Program-made: the position numbers and the translations under genes
Assembly (NCBI GenBank): GCA_011037195.1
Contig: JAAEAF010003361.1
Coordinates: 62,001 to 126,000, forward strand
Length of the DNA: 64,000 nucleotides
Origin: Triatoma infestans
Taxonomy: Eukaryota > Arthropoda > Insecta > Hemiptera > Reduviidae
Direction: 5' to 3'
Shown: positions 38,620 through 51,665 of the stretch, piece by piece
Numbering within the stretch: the first letter of the stretch is position 1
Layout of the letters: every line of letters begins with the position of its first letter
Notes under the pieces: model-generated
Told to the model about the DNA's origin: nothing
The model's input: the letters and a program-made list of their open reading frames with translations, nothing else
The model's database searches: none

Positions 38620-39005
38620 TACATTCTTTAATCGGTCAATCGATTTTCTTCAAATTTGGAATTCTGTCATGCTTTTAATGACATTCTGTCATGCTTTTAT
38701 TAATATTATATAGGTGATAAAACCATACATTAAACTGAATAGCACTTCAGAGGAAAGTATAATTTTATGGTTTCCCTGGAAGCCCTAAAAAATTAATTTT
38801 CCCAGGAAAATGTTACAAATAAAAGTTTTAAGATTATTTCTGTAAGTAAATAGTATATGATTTTTAAATAAAATCATGAAAAAATAAAGAAAAAAACATT
38901 TAGAAATGTCGGACTTCTGGCTGATGGATCAAAAATTGACACGATTGCAATACTTGCAATTACTAGGCGTAAAAGAAAGTAAAAATTGCACATTTTGTAA
39001 ACTTA
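38620..39005 (+). repeat. Modular repeat family copy, plus orientation
   Basis: It carries CGATTTTCTTCAAATTTGGA, TTTTCCCAGGAAAATGTTAC, a CTTCTGGCTGATGGATC block and the end GGCGTAAAAGAAAGTA. Confidence 0.75.
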
Positions 39006-41385
39006 CTACTTTTATTTGAAATTTGGGGAGTGGGGGGGTATTAGGATTTATGGTATGCTGGAAACTTTAAGAGTTAATTTTAAACTGCTATCGTACGGAA
39101 CCACTACATACACATAGTTTTCTTATCCCTAAAAACTAACAGCCGAAATCCCCAATCATCTGTGCGGTTTATTTATTTGTTCTTAGATGTAGTGCTAAAG
39201 CCAAAATTTTCTGAACCTTGAATTTATAGAAAATTTTGTTAATTAGAATTGTAATGAATGAATGAAGTCATTTGAGTGTTTCAATCAGAATTTTTTACAA
39301 GCTATTAATTGAACTTAATATTGTAGGTTGTTAAAGTCAATATTATAGGGTGTTCTTTAGTAACATTAATAATGATTATATGACTGTTTTTCCAATTTTC
39401 TTCTCCACATCACAAGAATTTAGGTTTAGTGGTGACATGTGTTCATTTCTATAGCAACAACTCTTGGAGAAAGTGGAGGTTACCTTCCAAATTTTGATTA
39501 TATGTATACTGACATTTGGATGAATACATACTCAAGGTGTTGAGATATTATAGAATGTATATATTATTTTTTTAAATTGAATAAAGTTTATCAATTTCAA
39601 TTTTTAAAATAAAACGAAAGTTGTGTGAATGTTTCCCGCCAGATCTACTGCAATAAAGTATGTGCTCATCAATTAGATAGAATGATGTGAATATAAAATT
39701 GCTTGAATACAAATATTTGTGGTTCAATTTCTAGTTTCTCCTGTTGCTGGTCCACCGATACGTTTATTTTTACAATATTGCATGTTACTTCCCCTGCAGC
39801 TTCTTCATAAAAGGAGAATTTTTAATTTTTCAGAAAAATAACATGAAAAGAGGCTATAAATCTTGGCCTATCTAAAGAACTGGACACAAGAAAATGGAAG
39901 GGGGTGGTTTAAGGGTCCAGGTTAGGAATCCAAGAATACAAAAGGGTTATATGCGTAGGGGGGGAGAGAGGTGGAGGGGAGGTAATGTGTATTAAACTGT
40001 GAGAACTGACCATCCAGGGGGTGACATGAGAGAACGCTTGCATATTAATGTGGTCCCACGGTCAGTTGTAAGGAAGTCACCCCCGACTGGCCGGCCGGTG
40101 TTGCCCAGTTTAGGGTGGCGTAGGGGGAAGAACAGCCCATCTGCTGTTCAGTCAGTTTTTCTCTTTCTAAGGTTTCTCTATCCTACTTACTATTTCGCAA
40201 TCCACCCCCTTTTTTTGACGGGCAACGCACCCACTTAAAGAGAGGGTACCCATATAGAGAGAAGAGGCTGGTATAACTAGCCGGCCAAGTAGCACACAAT
40301 CCTTGGCAAAATAAAATAACTTTTGTTTTATCCCATAAACTTTTTGTTAACCCTTTTGTATATTAAGAAAATCTAATAAGGACATATAACGTCTTTTTTT
40401 AGTTTTAACGCTCTGTTGTTCAAATATATGTACAGAAAACAAGCTAAATTTTAATATAAAATTTTAGTATTAACTTAATAATAAAAATAATTAAATAAGA
40501 AACAGTTATAAAGTTTAAAAAAAAATCTAATGCTAATCCTCACACAATCTTCTCTTTTTTTTCAACTTCCAGTTTCTTTCAAACCAGATATTAACTTATA
40601 TTTAGCTGTTCTTTATTTTGTAAAGATGATTGAGCCGAATATATTGTTTAAATGATAGTACAGGGCCGAATTTACAAGTAAGATCTGTAAGAAACTGTAG
40701 GTTACGGCTTCGCGTTCTAAGGGGCTTCAAACATTTCTACAAAAATTGAAGTCAAATTTTGTAATAAAAATTTCGCTGCTTATGTTTTGATATCGATTGA
40801 GATAAACGAATTTTTTAGTATGTTTTTATGTTAATTTTTTTTTTTTATGATTGACTTCTAAAATTGTAAAGATTTGGTAAGGGGTCTCATTCAAGAATTA
40901 TTCAGCTTTGGGTCTCGAAATGCCTAAACTGGCCCTGAATATAGAGATAAGCCTAATGATACAGCTCCCTCAAAGAGGTGAATCTAACCAATATTACTTA
41001 GTCCTTCGCCTCAAGTGTATAGCGCCTAACCTATAGATAGAGTTACCAAAAATATTTCAGATAAACATGACACTTATTAGTTAGTTTAACAAGATTAAAG
41101 AAAATTGAAAAATGTGGACAAAAAATGGAATGAAAGTCTCAATTCCTGTTAATGATTTTAATCATAGAGTTCCCCCCTAGTGACGCCTAAACAGAATACC
41201 AAATTTAGGGCCTGTTAGAGTTATTGTGTACAACTACTTGGATTTAGCGTACCCAAGAGGCAAACATAGCTCATAATCACACATACACTCACTGACACTT
41301 GAGTGTTCAAATAAGTCAGCCATAATAGAACTTTTAGGTTGAAGTGGACTTAGCTTTATGGCCATTCTCTCTACCTATCCTACAT
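39006..41385. other. Intergenic, no gene seen
   Basis: A G-rich patch lies at about 39895-40110 (runs of G, and GGCCGGCCGG near 40090). It is not similar to anything I recognise. At 40665-40930 a GCCGAATTTACAAGT-type segment may be another repeat, since a similar start appears near 46870. Confidence 0.5.
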
Positions 41386-42439
41386 AACCAGTTAAAAGAA
41401 AATGTTTCCTCTGAAAACTCTTTTTCAAAAATTTTCCAAGATCACAATAGTTTTTCTTACAACAACAAGAGAAATTAACCGATTAGCCTCTGGGAAACAT
41501 TTGTGAGGTCTATTGCATCCAGTAAGTACATATTACTCTGTCTTATTCTACCTCAACTTGGATCCTAATAAAGCAAGTGATGCATAATTGTAATTATTCA
41601 TTGGATCAAATGCAATATACAAGTAAAATGTAAAGGAATTTAAAGACTATGATCTTTTAGAATTTGTAAAATATCTTGACAAAGAGCCTCCAAGAGTATA
41701 TGCCATTCTAAAATACATGGGAAATATAATAAGTAGTAAATATTGATTAAACTTATTAAACCTCAAAATATTAAATTTATAGAAATATGAATATTACGTA
41801 TACTCCAATTTCTTATCTCTTTATTTTTGTTCAAATTTTGAACTTTAAACAAAGACTGAACTTGGATTAATACATAGATTACTTATGTTGAAGTTCTAAA
41901 ATGCTCATCAAAATAAACGAAATCTCCTATAAGGGAGTTCTGAGATACAATCAGAACAAAAGAGGTATGCGTACATTAATCAAAAATTACTCATGGCAAA
42001 GTAAAATAATGAATGCCGGGAAGAAGAAAACTTGGATATTGGATATAGGTAATAGTTTTGCAGATAGGTTAAATATTTTCCCATCCAATTAAACATTTCA
42101 CCAAATTAAATTTTTTTTTTTTTCAGTTAGATTAAACCTCTAAAATTATTTAATCCAAACAGAAAATGGCAGAAGAAACTTTAAACTATATAAAATTTCA
42201 AGAAAATAAAGCATTAAAACATTTAAAAAAAAAAAATTAACAACAAAGAATTATTATTCTCTAAAGAAAATTAATATTAAGAAGTTTTATTTACTGCTAT
42301 TTTATTTAAAAAGCCTAGTTCCAGTATTTTATTAGAATGAAAAATATTATGTGAATTAATAAAATAAAAAAGTTTTGACTTTTATGTATTTCAAGAAATT
42401 CATACATGATGCTTAAATTTATGGTTACTCAAGGTCCAA

Positions 42440-44045
42440 GAAGAAAAAAAATGTGGTGTGAAACACTCACAAAACTTTTTCTCTCACTACAAAATTGACG
42501 AATTTTTATTAAAGTTGCATTTTTTAAAAGCTCTATCACAAATATAGATTTGTGGGGTCTCATATTGGTAAAACCAAAATGCCAGATGGTAATTTGAATG
42601 TAGTTACATTGTATTCCAGAAGATAGCACCAATAACATTCAAAAAACTCAAATAACATGAAATTTAACGCCACAAATGCAGATTTATTTTTTTTTTCGAA
42701 AAGTGTTTCAAATAAAAGTTATACGTTTATTATATACATTTAGCATTCCAAAATTTTCGAGAAAATTCCAAAAGACCCAAAAATCTATTCTGTAAAATCG
42801 CACATCTGGTTAACTGTTTTTTTTTTTTCCAAATTTGGAACTGTAGCAATGCAATTTTTATATTAATATTGGCCATATATTTTATTGAAATGGTACTTCA
42901 GACGAAACTTCTCCTTCTTCTTCATACACGGCGGTATAACCCATTAATGGGTCTTGTCCTCCTCGATCCGCTTCTGCCATGCTTCCTGTTTAATGCGGCA
43001 GCCTTCGTTTTTGACATTGAGCATGTTCTTCCTAACATCCTCACACTCGCGCCATCGCAGCTTGGGTCGTCCAACTTTTCTAACGATATAAACTTTCATC
43101 CAGTATTTTTATGGGCACTTCGTCACCTAAGATTCTCGCCACATGGCCCGCCTACCAAGCCTGATTACCTCAACAAAGACTTGATTCCTGGATTAAATTC
43201 ATAAGTTCAATATTTTTTCTTCTCCTCCAGGTCACCCGTTCTATAAATGGACCGGAGAAACTTTTTCTCCAAGGTTTGCAGCATCTTTTCATCCTTTTAG
43301 TGATAACCTAGGCTTCTGAAACATATATGAGAACAGCCCGAAACAGCGATTTATAGAGAAGAACTTTACTGCTTGCTCCACAAGACAAGTTTGCTCTTAA
43401 TATATGGCCAAGCCCAAATTAACATTTGTTTGTTTGTCCCCACTTTCCTTCTGATTTCCGCGGGCTCATCGTTGTTTATAGTGACTAAAATGCCACGATA
43501 TGGGAAGGATTTCACTCTCTCAATATTATATCCTCCAATACATCTGTATCAAGTGCTCTCCGCCGGCATATATGAATATATTTCGACTTGCTTTTAGTAA
43601 TCATTATCCCCGTTTCTTAAGCAACTCTGACTAAGCTAATAAAAGCATTTCCCATAGTATCAAAATTTAAGAGAAAAACTCCAAAAAAAAAAAACTTTTC
43701 TGGCGGCCCGTAGAAAGTATACCAAGTTTAATAAAAGCCGTTTTAGTGAAAATCACGAAAAAGTGAAAAGAAAAAAATCATTCAGCAAAGTCGCATTTCT
43801 GGTCGATGGTCATTGAACGAAACCTCGTGTCAGATACGGTAGTGATGGTAACTAAACGGAATACCAAGTTTGGAGCTTCTTGCGACTTCGTTTTTGATAT
43901 ATTTTGTTAATACATACACGCAGACGCACACACATACACATACCATGTTTTCGGACTCAAAACATGTATTTTCGGTAAAACTCAATTTCGAAAATTTGAC
44001 ATGATCGCTCTACTTCTACCAGGAGGAAGAGAAAGTAAAAATGAA
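42440..44045 (+). repeat. Modular repeat copy split by a LINE insertion
   Basis: The left part is 42440 to about 42905, starting with TGTGGTGTGAAACACTCAC. The right part is about 43660-44045, ending CAGGAGGAAGAGAAAGTA. The left part stops in the CTTCAGA(C/G)GAAACTT block. The right part resumes at AGTTTAATAAAAGCCGTTTT. The LINE fragment fills the gap between, in antisense. Confidence 0.78.
42908..43645 (-). pseudogene. LINE reverse transcriptase C-terminal relic, antisense, nested in the modular repeat
   Basis: On the minus strand, with frameshifts, it reads VKSFPYRGILVTINNDEPAE, RRKVGTNKQM, YKSLFRAVLIYVSE, LQTLEKKFLRSIYR, GHVARILGDEVPIKIL, VGRPKLRWRECEDVRKNML, QEAWQKRIEEDKTH. This is the usual order at the end of non-LTR retrotransposon ORF2 (GHVARM..., GRPRLRW...). 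Stops and shifts show it is dead. Confidence 0.82.
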
Positions 44046-45840
44046 TTAGGGGTAATTTTTTACACAATTAAATAAAATTATTTTGAAAGAAAGAATTGTT
44101 TGAAAAAATAGCAACGCATAAGCTTGTTACTTTGCAATAAAAATAGTTAAAGGAAATCTCTTAATGTAATTGTTGTAAACATGAGTATACTTTAGACCGG
44201 TATTTTCATTTAATAAGAAGTAAAATAAATAAATCTTATTAAAACATATATGTATATTTTGATAGCAAAACATGAATTATTGTTTGACATTAATTATAAA
44301 AAAAAATATATTCTCAGTTGATACAAGGAATTAGATAATAGCAACCTTGACCCTTCTCTGGAATGCGGCGAAGTCGGTAGCTAGAAAAGAGTTCAGGAAC
44401 ACCCGATTAAAAATTTGGACAAGTGGCAAAATATTCAAATTTTCTCTCAGCAGATTTAAGGCTGTCCTAAAAAGTAATATCTTGCAGCTTTCAAACATTT
44501 ACTCCCTTGGCAAGTGCTGGCTCACAGTGTCACAGAAATCTTACTTAATCAAGATAACAGTTAAGAGCAATATGCATAAAGAAATCCCAGCATTTCTGGA
44601 ATTAATTGTATCGTTTAATTGGGCATAATTGTAGATATAAATAGTTGCAGCCTTTATTTTCCCTCTTAACTTAAAGAACAATTAAGCATAATTTTATCTG
44701 AGCTATTCAAAAATAGTAGGAGTAAAAAGGAATTCATATTAAATCATAAATCTAAAACAGATTTATCTTTTTCGAATTTGTTTTTCTGAAGTAGATGTTA
44801 TAGTTTTGCAATAAAATTCTATTTAGAACATTCTGTAATCTTCTTCAATCTTCCCACAAGCAGTAATTTCAAATTATTCAGTTGGGTGAACAGAGACTTC
44901 GAAAGGCTTGGACAGATCTTTGTAACTGAAAAAATAAAAACATAAGAGGTAGACGGGGGTTCCAATTATAAAATAAGATATTGTATATAAATATCCTATG
45001 TCATATTGAGAAAATAAATTATTAAGATTCAAGTCTTTAATCTGTATATATTTTCTATGGAACTTTTAATTTTTTCTTAAGTATTGATAAAAAAAAAATG
45101 CCCTATTTATAGTTTTGAATATTTTGTACTAGAAATAGATAAAATATCCTGAGCTTTTGTGATTACTCTCCAAATTAGAATTGTGTTGGTTTTTAATTGT
45201 TTAATTCACATGGACATAATGAACATAAGGTCCTGACTTTGGATGCAAACCTAAATGTTTTGGAAAACAACTTTATTGATATAAACCTTTTTACTTCTTA
45301 AAGATAGAATTGGGTTTAAAAACTTTACTTTCAAAACAGAAGAATTGAAAAAGATCATAAAAATATTAATCTGCAGAGCGATAAGTTAATTATGTTCTTG
45401 AAATTATAAGCAAATTTAAGAAGAAATTTGTTGAATAGAAAGTGCAGAATAAAATTGTAAACAGCTTTATTTTAAGTTTAGACAGCTTAAAAATCATTTG
45501 GGTAAGCTGGAGCCAATTCTTTTTTTTTAATATTTCTCATTGAATTCAAAAACGGAGCTGATGAATTTTTATTAGAAACATTATAATTCGTGATCAAAAA
45601 TAACATACTTCAATAATTGAATTATTACAGTTACCAAATTAAATTGTTCTACAAAATAATTAATAAAAAACTTTTTCTAAAAGTGGACATCAAAACTGAA
45701 ATATTTATTACAAAAAAAAAGTACTTATATTTAATAATTTGTACGTAATGTTATAATGAGCCCAATAAAAAAAAAAAAAAAAAAAACTCAAACGACTCTC
45801 TTTTAATGCAAATCTTAAAATAAAAATTTGCAAATTTTCT
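44046..45840. other. Intergenic, no gene supported
   Basis: A 93-codon open frame at 44347-44628 has no domain I can identify and no support from neighbours. The rest is AT-rich. Confidence 0.5.
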
Positions 45841-46400
45841 TCACATTTTTAATACTTAATATTGCGATCGTATCTAACTTTCAAAAATGAATTGTTCACG
45901 GGAAATGCGATTTGTCTCGTTACTTATTGAATGACCCTCGTATCTCAATATTATATAGATGGTAAAAGCGTAAGCTGCACTTTAATGGTACTTTAGAGGA
46001 AAGTTTAACATTGTAGCTTCCCACAGAATGCCCCAAAAATAATTTTTCCTAGGAAAATATTTCAATTTAATAGTGATAGGTCTTTATGGCTAAATACGAG
46101 AGATTAAAAGAAAATTGTTGAAGGCATTTTCAAGAAAAACATACAAAAAAAATCAGAAAGTCGCACTTTCGGTTGACGCAATTTGGCCGAAACCTTCATA
46201 TCAAGCTGATACTAAGCGAATATCAAGTTTTAGCTTCCTGCAATATTTCATTTTTAAAATATTTTGATGCGCATAAAAAATTCACTTACAAACGATCAGC
46301 TAAACTTCTTTTTTTTTTCATCGTTTTCAGGCGAACTCAAAAATACATTTCTGGTGAAAACAGGATTTCGAAAATTTTACACAGAATTCATTTCATCATT
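45840..46400 (+). repeat. Modular repeat family copy, plus orientation
   Basis: It carries TTTTTCCTAGGAAAATATTT, GTCGCACTTTCGGTTGACGC, GCGAATATCAAGTTTTAGCT and TTTCTGGTGAAAACAGGATT in the family order. Confidence 0.75.
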
Positions 46401-47149
46401 CAGAATCAGAATTCATTTAAATATGATTTCGTAATATTCCCTTTAAATTATTTTAAATCACTCATGCGTTTTGCAATATCAAAGACATAACATTTCTACT
46501 TTCTGTTATTGCAAGGTCAACGATAACAATTTAAATTATCTTCTTATCTCTAATGTTTTATTAATTGCTAATATTGACATAATTGATACTATTTTCACAT
46601 AATTAATACTTAATATAGAACGTATTATTTACTTTTGATATGTTGCCTGTTAAATCTGCAATAATTACTTTCACTGTAAAACCTATCACCTTTCACTAAA
46701 CCTATTTTTACATTATTTTTCAACAATTTTCTTACTTTACATAAGAATGAAACATATCTACCTAACTCAATGTCAATGGACTCGCCTTTGGTTCAAGCTG
46801 TCCAGATTGATTTTCTAGTGGTTATATTAAATATATATCAGCGTTTTCCCAATGTTCGCAACTTTAGAGCCGAATTTACAAAAGCCATGGACATTAATTT
46901 ACTTTAATGGTACAGAAGGTTGTCATGAGAATAAGACTGAACGGATGTGGCCATCTGCGGCCTAAGTGCAGTTCACATCTCCGGAAAGATCTGTGTTAGA
47001 ATGGGAACACATTATGAACGTAACCACAATTTGCAAAAATTTATGGCTAAAATTCGAATAGCAAGTTTTAATTATTTTTATTGATTAAATTCATCTGTCC
47101 TAGTGTCGTACCGCAATAAACAAGACTTTTTTCTTTTGTCTTAACTTTC

Positions 47150-47860
47150 TCAATTTTTACTTTCTTGTAGGTTTTTAAAAAAATACGAAAACGTAGAAAT
47201 TCATTCTTTAAAATCAAACTTCCTGTCAATAGATTTTCCTCAAACTTGAAATTCTAATATGATGCATTTAGTATACATTAATATTAACCGTACATTGTAC
47301 TGAAGTGACAGTTTAGAGAAAAGTTTAATGTTGCAACTCTCTCCCAAAACCTTCCAAAAAAAACAATTTTCCCAGAAAAATGTTTCCAAATAAATGTAGA
47401 GACCTACATATATGTAGTATGTAAAAGAAGTTTAAAGACAGAAATTGAAGCCGTTTCCGAAAACTCGTAAAAACTGTGAAATAAATTCATTCACTAAAGT
47501 GGTACTTAATTGTCGCATCCCTTGGTAGCTCCTAAACGAAATATCATGAGTCAGTGTTTTAACTTACTGCGATTTTCCGTTTTTGTTATCTGCGCACAAA
47601 CTATTTTTTTTTTCTAAATTAAGGCGTGTCAACATCTGTGATACTTCGCGATGGGAAGCCTACTTTAAGTGCACTGCCTGCCCCCTGGCAGTGTTCTCTC
47701 ATTATAGACAACACTGCCCATCACCGGGCAGCGCCCCTCACAAACCAATTTCTAAAAATCCTAATTTCCTATTCAAGGGACTTCAAAACATGTATTTCTG
47801 ATGAATACTCACAATTTAACACGATCGCAATACTTCCAATTACTGCCTAAGAGTAATTAA
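47150..47860 (+). repeat. Modular repeat copy interrupted by a SINE
   Basis: Family blocks TTTTCCTCAAACTTGAAATT, CAATTTTCCCAGAAAAATG and TTACTGCGATTTTCCGTTTT lie left of the SINE. GGGACTTCAAAACATGTATT, CACGATCGCAATACTTCC and the end lie right of it. Confidence 0.75.
47622..47745 (-). mobile_element. Family-1 SINE fragment, antisense, nested in the modular repeat
   Basis: On the minus strand it reads CACTGCC-, CAGTGTTGTCTATAATGAGA and GTTGACACGCCTT, then the T-rich tail boundary. Flanks CACAAACTATTTT and CACAAACCAATTT (11 of 13 alike) look like a worn target duplication. Confidence 0.72.
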
Positions 47861-48594
47861 CAATAGTTTAAAAATAAAATATATCTAGTACTAGTAATTG
47901 ATGTTGAATAACCTTGTTATTAAAAAAAAAAGAAATGAGGATATGGAAATACTTACCCAATAGGAACAATTTTCTATGTGAGGGTACAAAGTTGGGGGCG
48001 GAGCTCTCTTATTAAGTAAGGAGAAAAAAACCGGACAAATGATAATAAAGGGGATAAAATGGAGAAAAAAACAGCAATCAAATTCATGAGTATCTAAAAA
48101 AAAAATTACTATAGACGTTAACCACCAATATGTAAATAAGTAAATATATCTTTTTTTGTTTAAAGCAACTTTCCAGTACAACACAGCCCATATAAAAACT
48201 CTTATATAGAATGTAGTTTCCAACTTTTTATTAGTACTCTTTACATCAGCTAACCAACAAAGTCGTCGTTTAAATTGGTAAGTTGAGGTTAAATTATGGA
48301 AATATGGAAAAAAAATTCTTTTCAGCGCTTTCATTGATGCGAAAACTTAAATTTGCTGCAGGAAAATACTTCTTTGAATTTCAAATTTGCATTATTAACT
48401 TTAAATGTAGGTTGTAGATAAAGAAGTTTAAAAAAATGATAATTTTTGGAGTTTTCGGATAAAGAAAGATCCTAAAATTCGACATCTTGGATTTTAAACT
48501 TTCTTTTGAAAATCTTTCAGTGAATGTAAACATCTTGTCTAAAACATAATTGGAAAAATTTATGGAAAACAGTATCACAACTTCTAAACTCAAA

Positions 48595-48762
48595 GATCCG
48601 GTTTCGAATCCATTGCTACCCTTAGATTTTTCTCTTTCTAGGATCCATTACAACATGCTGTCAGCGATGGACAGTGTTGCCTGTAACTAGAGATCATTGT
48701 TCGGAGGCCGACAGTGCATTGACCATAGATGTTGACGCGCCTCAAATTAGAAAAAAAAAAAA
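48595..48762 (+). mobile_element. Family-1 SINE, 5'-truncated
   Basis: It begins at the B box (GGTTTCGAATCC) and keeps CTACCCTTAGATTTTTCTC, TACAACATGCTGTCAG and TTGACGCGCCTCAAATTAG, with a poly-A tail. It lies directly before another modular repeat part. Confidence 0.82.
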
Positions 48763-49145
48763 TCGCGAGACGTTTTTGAGAAAATCGGAAAAGCTGGAAA
48801 ATCAATTTTTTTAAAAGTGCACTTCCTCCTTTTAAGAAATTTTGACTGCAACATTTTCCGTTGAGGACCGGCCCAGAACATACGTGAGAGATGCACGCGC
48901 TTGGATATCCTACATCCTGGTGATACCCAAACGAAATATCAAGTTTCAGCTTTCTGCATTTTTTTTTTGGGTTTAAAAATGCTGCTTAAATTTGTGCCTA
49001 CTATATACACACAAACATACATATAGATCAATTTGCTAAAATCCTTTTTTAGACTTTGGATACTCAAAAAATGTATTTCGGTGAAAAGTCTGTGATCGTG
49101 ATTCGGTGACATGATCGTGATTTCTTCCTCTGTAAAACAAAGTAA
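48763..49145 (+). repeat. Modular repeat family, terminal half
   Basis: It carries GAGACGTTTTTGAGAAAATC, CGAAATATCAAGTTTCAGCT and AAATGTATTTCGGTGAAAA, with a degraded CACAAACATACA stretch, and ends CTGTAAAACAAAGTA. Confidence 0.72.
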
Positions 49146-50180
49146 AAATAAGAAAGAAAGAAAAAAACCCCTCTTTACTATCAGAAATTAAATAAAATAG
49201 TTGTTCAATGGTTAACTAACATTTATTCGCAAGGCATTAGCGTGATAAAGTATAATATGATACAATTAAATCCAATAGTATTTCCAGTAATTTTTGTTCA
49301 GTTTCATATTATTTAACATCATTAAAATCATTCTGTTGTGATATTCTACAACCAGCTGTTATATGGATAGTGGTTAGTGGGAGCTTAGACGGTTCTAGGG
49401 TAGTAAGATGGTTCGTAACCTTAGCAAGATCCTAGAAAACGACTGGCTTGTCTTTGCACAGAATTAGAGAGTAGATTGTACAGAGACAGGACAACACATA
49501 GAAGAACAGGTGCGTCTTGGTTAATGTTTAATTGGTTCAGAACTTCTATAGGCCAAAATTTCATCTACTCTAGCGTATAAAGGTACATCTATCTATAAAT
49601 ATTTCATTTTGTTTTAATTCATAAAAGAGCGTTATTTATAACTTGTCAAATTGTTGAATGGCAAGGAACAGAGAACTTTTTTTTTTTTAATGGCCTTAAT
49701 TAATGTTCTAAGCAAATTAGGCAATATTTTGAATTATAAATAAGGCGGGTAATAAAATAAAACAAAATAACATAGTGAAGTATCGTTGGAAATTTTGGTA
49801 TGTATTAAACTGTAATCTTGTTGGTCCTAATGTATTTATAAGTCTAAGTAGATGTCAGTGTGAAGTGGAAGTGACAGTAAGTGACAGTATAGTAAGTAAG
49901 TTAGCTGGTAGAGGACAGTTTGTCTTGTGTATTTTTTGCCACAGTTGGTCTCTACCGTATGTATATTTGTTGCAGGCTAAGCTCAAATGGTTTTAATCGG
50001 CTATAGATGCAGAATCGCAAGTACATATAGAATTAGTTTGTATTCCGATACGGGGACAAGTGATGTGGGGAGTAATTGTATTAAATATTGTAATTATGTA
50101 ATAGTGTAATTGTGAGTAAATTGTAATTGTGTCTGCATATGGTGCTACACAAATTTCTATTTTCTGAAACTTGTCGTACC
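49146..50180. other. Intergenic, nothing recognised
   Basis: AT-rich single-copy-looking DNA. The open frame at 49775-49996 has no recognisable domain. Confidence 0.5.
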
Positions 50181-50186
50181 ATGTCT

Positions 50187-50400
50187 TTATAGGGATGAAG
50201 GATTGAATGGAGGAGTAGAATCTTCCTTTCTTACTCTTAGTGTAGTTCTCTTCCCACTTATTGTAACAAATTTACTTGTAGTGGATCTTTGCGTCTGAGG
50301 GTGCAAGCAGATCGAACGGTGGTGATTCGGAACGAGCTGCCTGGCATCAGCCTTCTCATTCCTTGCCAATCCACAGTGACCCCTCACCCATATCAGAAAT
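50187..50400 (-). pseudogene. LINE RNase H relic
   Basis: On the minus strand, LIWVRGHCGLARNEKADA followed by a Lys/Arg-rich stretch matches the RNase H signature W(V)PGHxGxxGNExADxLA of non-LTR elements of the I/R1/Jockey kind. The conserved Asp after NEKA is present. The first Gly after the GH turn is replaced by Ala. The open frame continues to about 50190 without further clear motifs. Confidence 0.7.
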
Positions 50401-50694
50401 ACCGATTTACTATAACTAAGTAATTTGTAGAGCAGATTTAAGGAGTTTAGAACAAGGAAGAACGGTTTTTACTAGGGTTTTTAACTATCGCTTTGGTAAC
50501 AGAGAACTTCTGTTCACCTAATTAGCTTTCCTTTAAAAACATACATTGTATGTCAGCGCTAACTGTACAGAGAACCAAGGACTATTACTAAAATTCGAGT
50601 TGAAAAAATTTACCATTTGGGATTGAGAATACTTGTAACGAAAGAGATTAAGTAGTGTATGAGTTTTATTCTGGGTTTTCTACCATAAGACTTA

Positions 50695-51665
50695 GATTGT
50701 TGTAGGGGATTATCGCACTGCGACCTGAAAGATCTTATTGTGCCCCCAGAGCCTTCTGAGTGTACTGCCGGCCTTCAAGCAGTGTTCTCTAGCTATAGAC
50801 AACTCTGCTCATCACCGTACTGTGAGTTGTAGGGGCTCCTAGGAAGAGAAAATCTAAGGGCAGCATGCTGGATTCGATCCCGGGACCTCCGCGTTGCTAG
50901 TCCAGCGCGCTACCACTGAGCTAACCACTTCCTTCTCCTTTGGCTTACGCCAATTAACTAGGGACGGAGACCCTAGTTTGTGTACTGTTTGTGCTTGTCT
51001 GTAAAGTGTAGAGTGTGTGCAGTTTAAGTGTATTGTGTACTGTTCTGACGAAGTGCATGGAGTACTGAGCTGTGGTAACCCGTGGGGTCGCTACTCCCCA
51101 AGTAACTGCATGCAACAGATACCCCTTGCGGGCACTATTGTACTTCTTTATAGAAGCTTTTAAAATAACTATATATTTGATTTAATGGTACAATAGAATA
51201 AATACTTGCAAAATTTGAAAAATAATTGAAAAATTGCCCGCAAGAGGTATCTGTTGCATGCAGTTACTTGGGGAGTAGCGACCCCACAGCTCAGTACTGC
51301 ATGCACTTCGTCAGAACAGTAAACAATACACTTAAATTACATACACTCTACCCTTTACAGACAACGACAACCCACAGTATACAAACTAAAGTCTCCGTCC
51401 CTAGTTAATTGGCGTAAGCCAGGGGAGAAGGAAGAAATTAGCTCAGTGGTAGCGTGCTGGACTAGGAACGCGGAGGTCCCGGGTTCGAATCCAGAATGCT
51501 GCCCTTAGATTTTCTCTTCCTAGGATTTTCTACAACTCACTGAACGTGCGGTGGTGGGCAGTGTTGTCTGCAGACGTAGAGAACACTGCTTGGACAGTGC
51601 ACTGACAAGGCTCCGGGGGTCACAATAGATCTTTCAGGTCGCAGTGCAATAATCCCCTTCAATCT
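50695..51665. mobile_element. Fold-back element, arms about 440 bp, with a family-1 tRNA-SINE in each arm
   Basis: The left end GGGGATTATCGCACTGCGAC and the right end GCAGTGCAATAATCCCC are inverse, and pairing continues inward. Examples: CTCCTAGGAAGAGAAAATCT with its inverse, GCGTAAGCC with GGCTTACGC, and TAACTGCATGCAACAGATAC with its inverse at 51248-51267. The spacer (about 51135-51230) is AT-rich. SINE parts lie at 50735-50930 (minus) and 51430-51625 (plus); the right one has exact A and B boxes (TAGCTCAGTGG, GGTTCGAATCC). The inner 200 bases of each arm are not SINE. Confidence 0.85.

Noticed and set aside
39999..40238. 79-codon frame in the G-rich patch
   Set aside because: The composition alone explains the open frame. 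No motif.
44347..44628. 93-codon open frame as a gene
   Set aside because: No recognisable domain, no splice partners, AT-rich surroundings. Treated as chance or old repeat.
46173..46490. 105-codon frame on the plus strand
   Set aside because: It is modular repeat sequence read in one frame and is not conserved among copies.
47891..48334. 147-codon frame on the minus strand
   Set aside because: The long hydrophobic AT-driven translation has no family resemblance and lies between repeat copies. Not supported as a gene.
49775..50100. Possible second surface-protein or receptor exon
   Set aside because: No acceptor/donor pairing and no domain; the similarity was not real on a second look.
51430..51505. 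tRNA gene on the plus strand
   Set aside because: Exact promoter boxes, but it is part of a SINE in a fold-back arm with an inverse copy 500-700 bases away.
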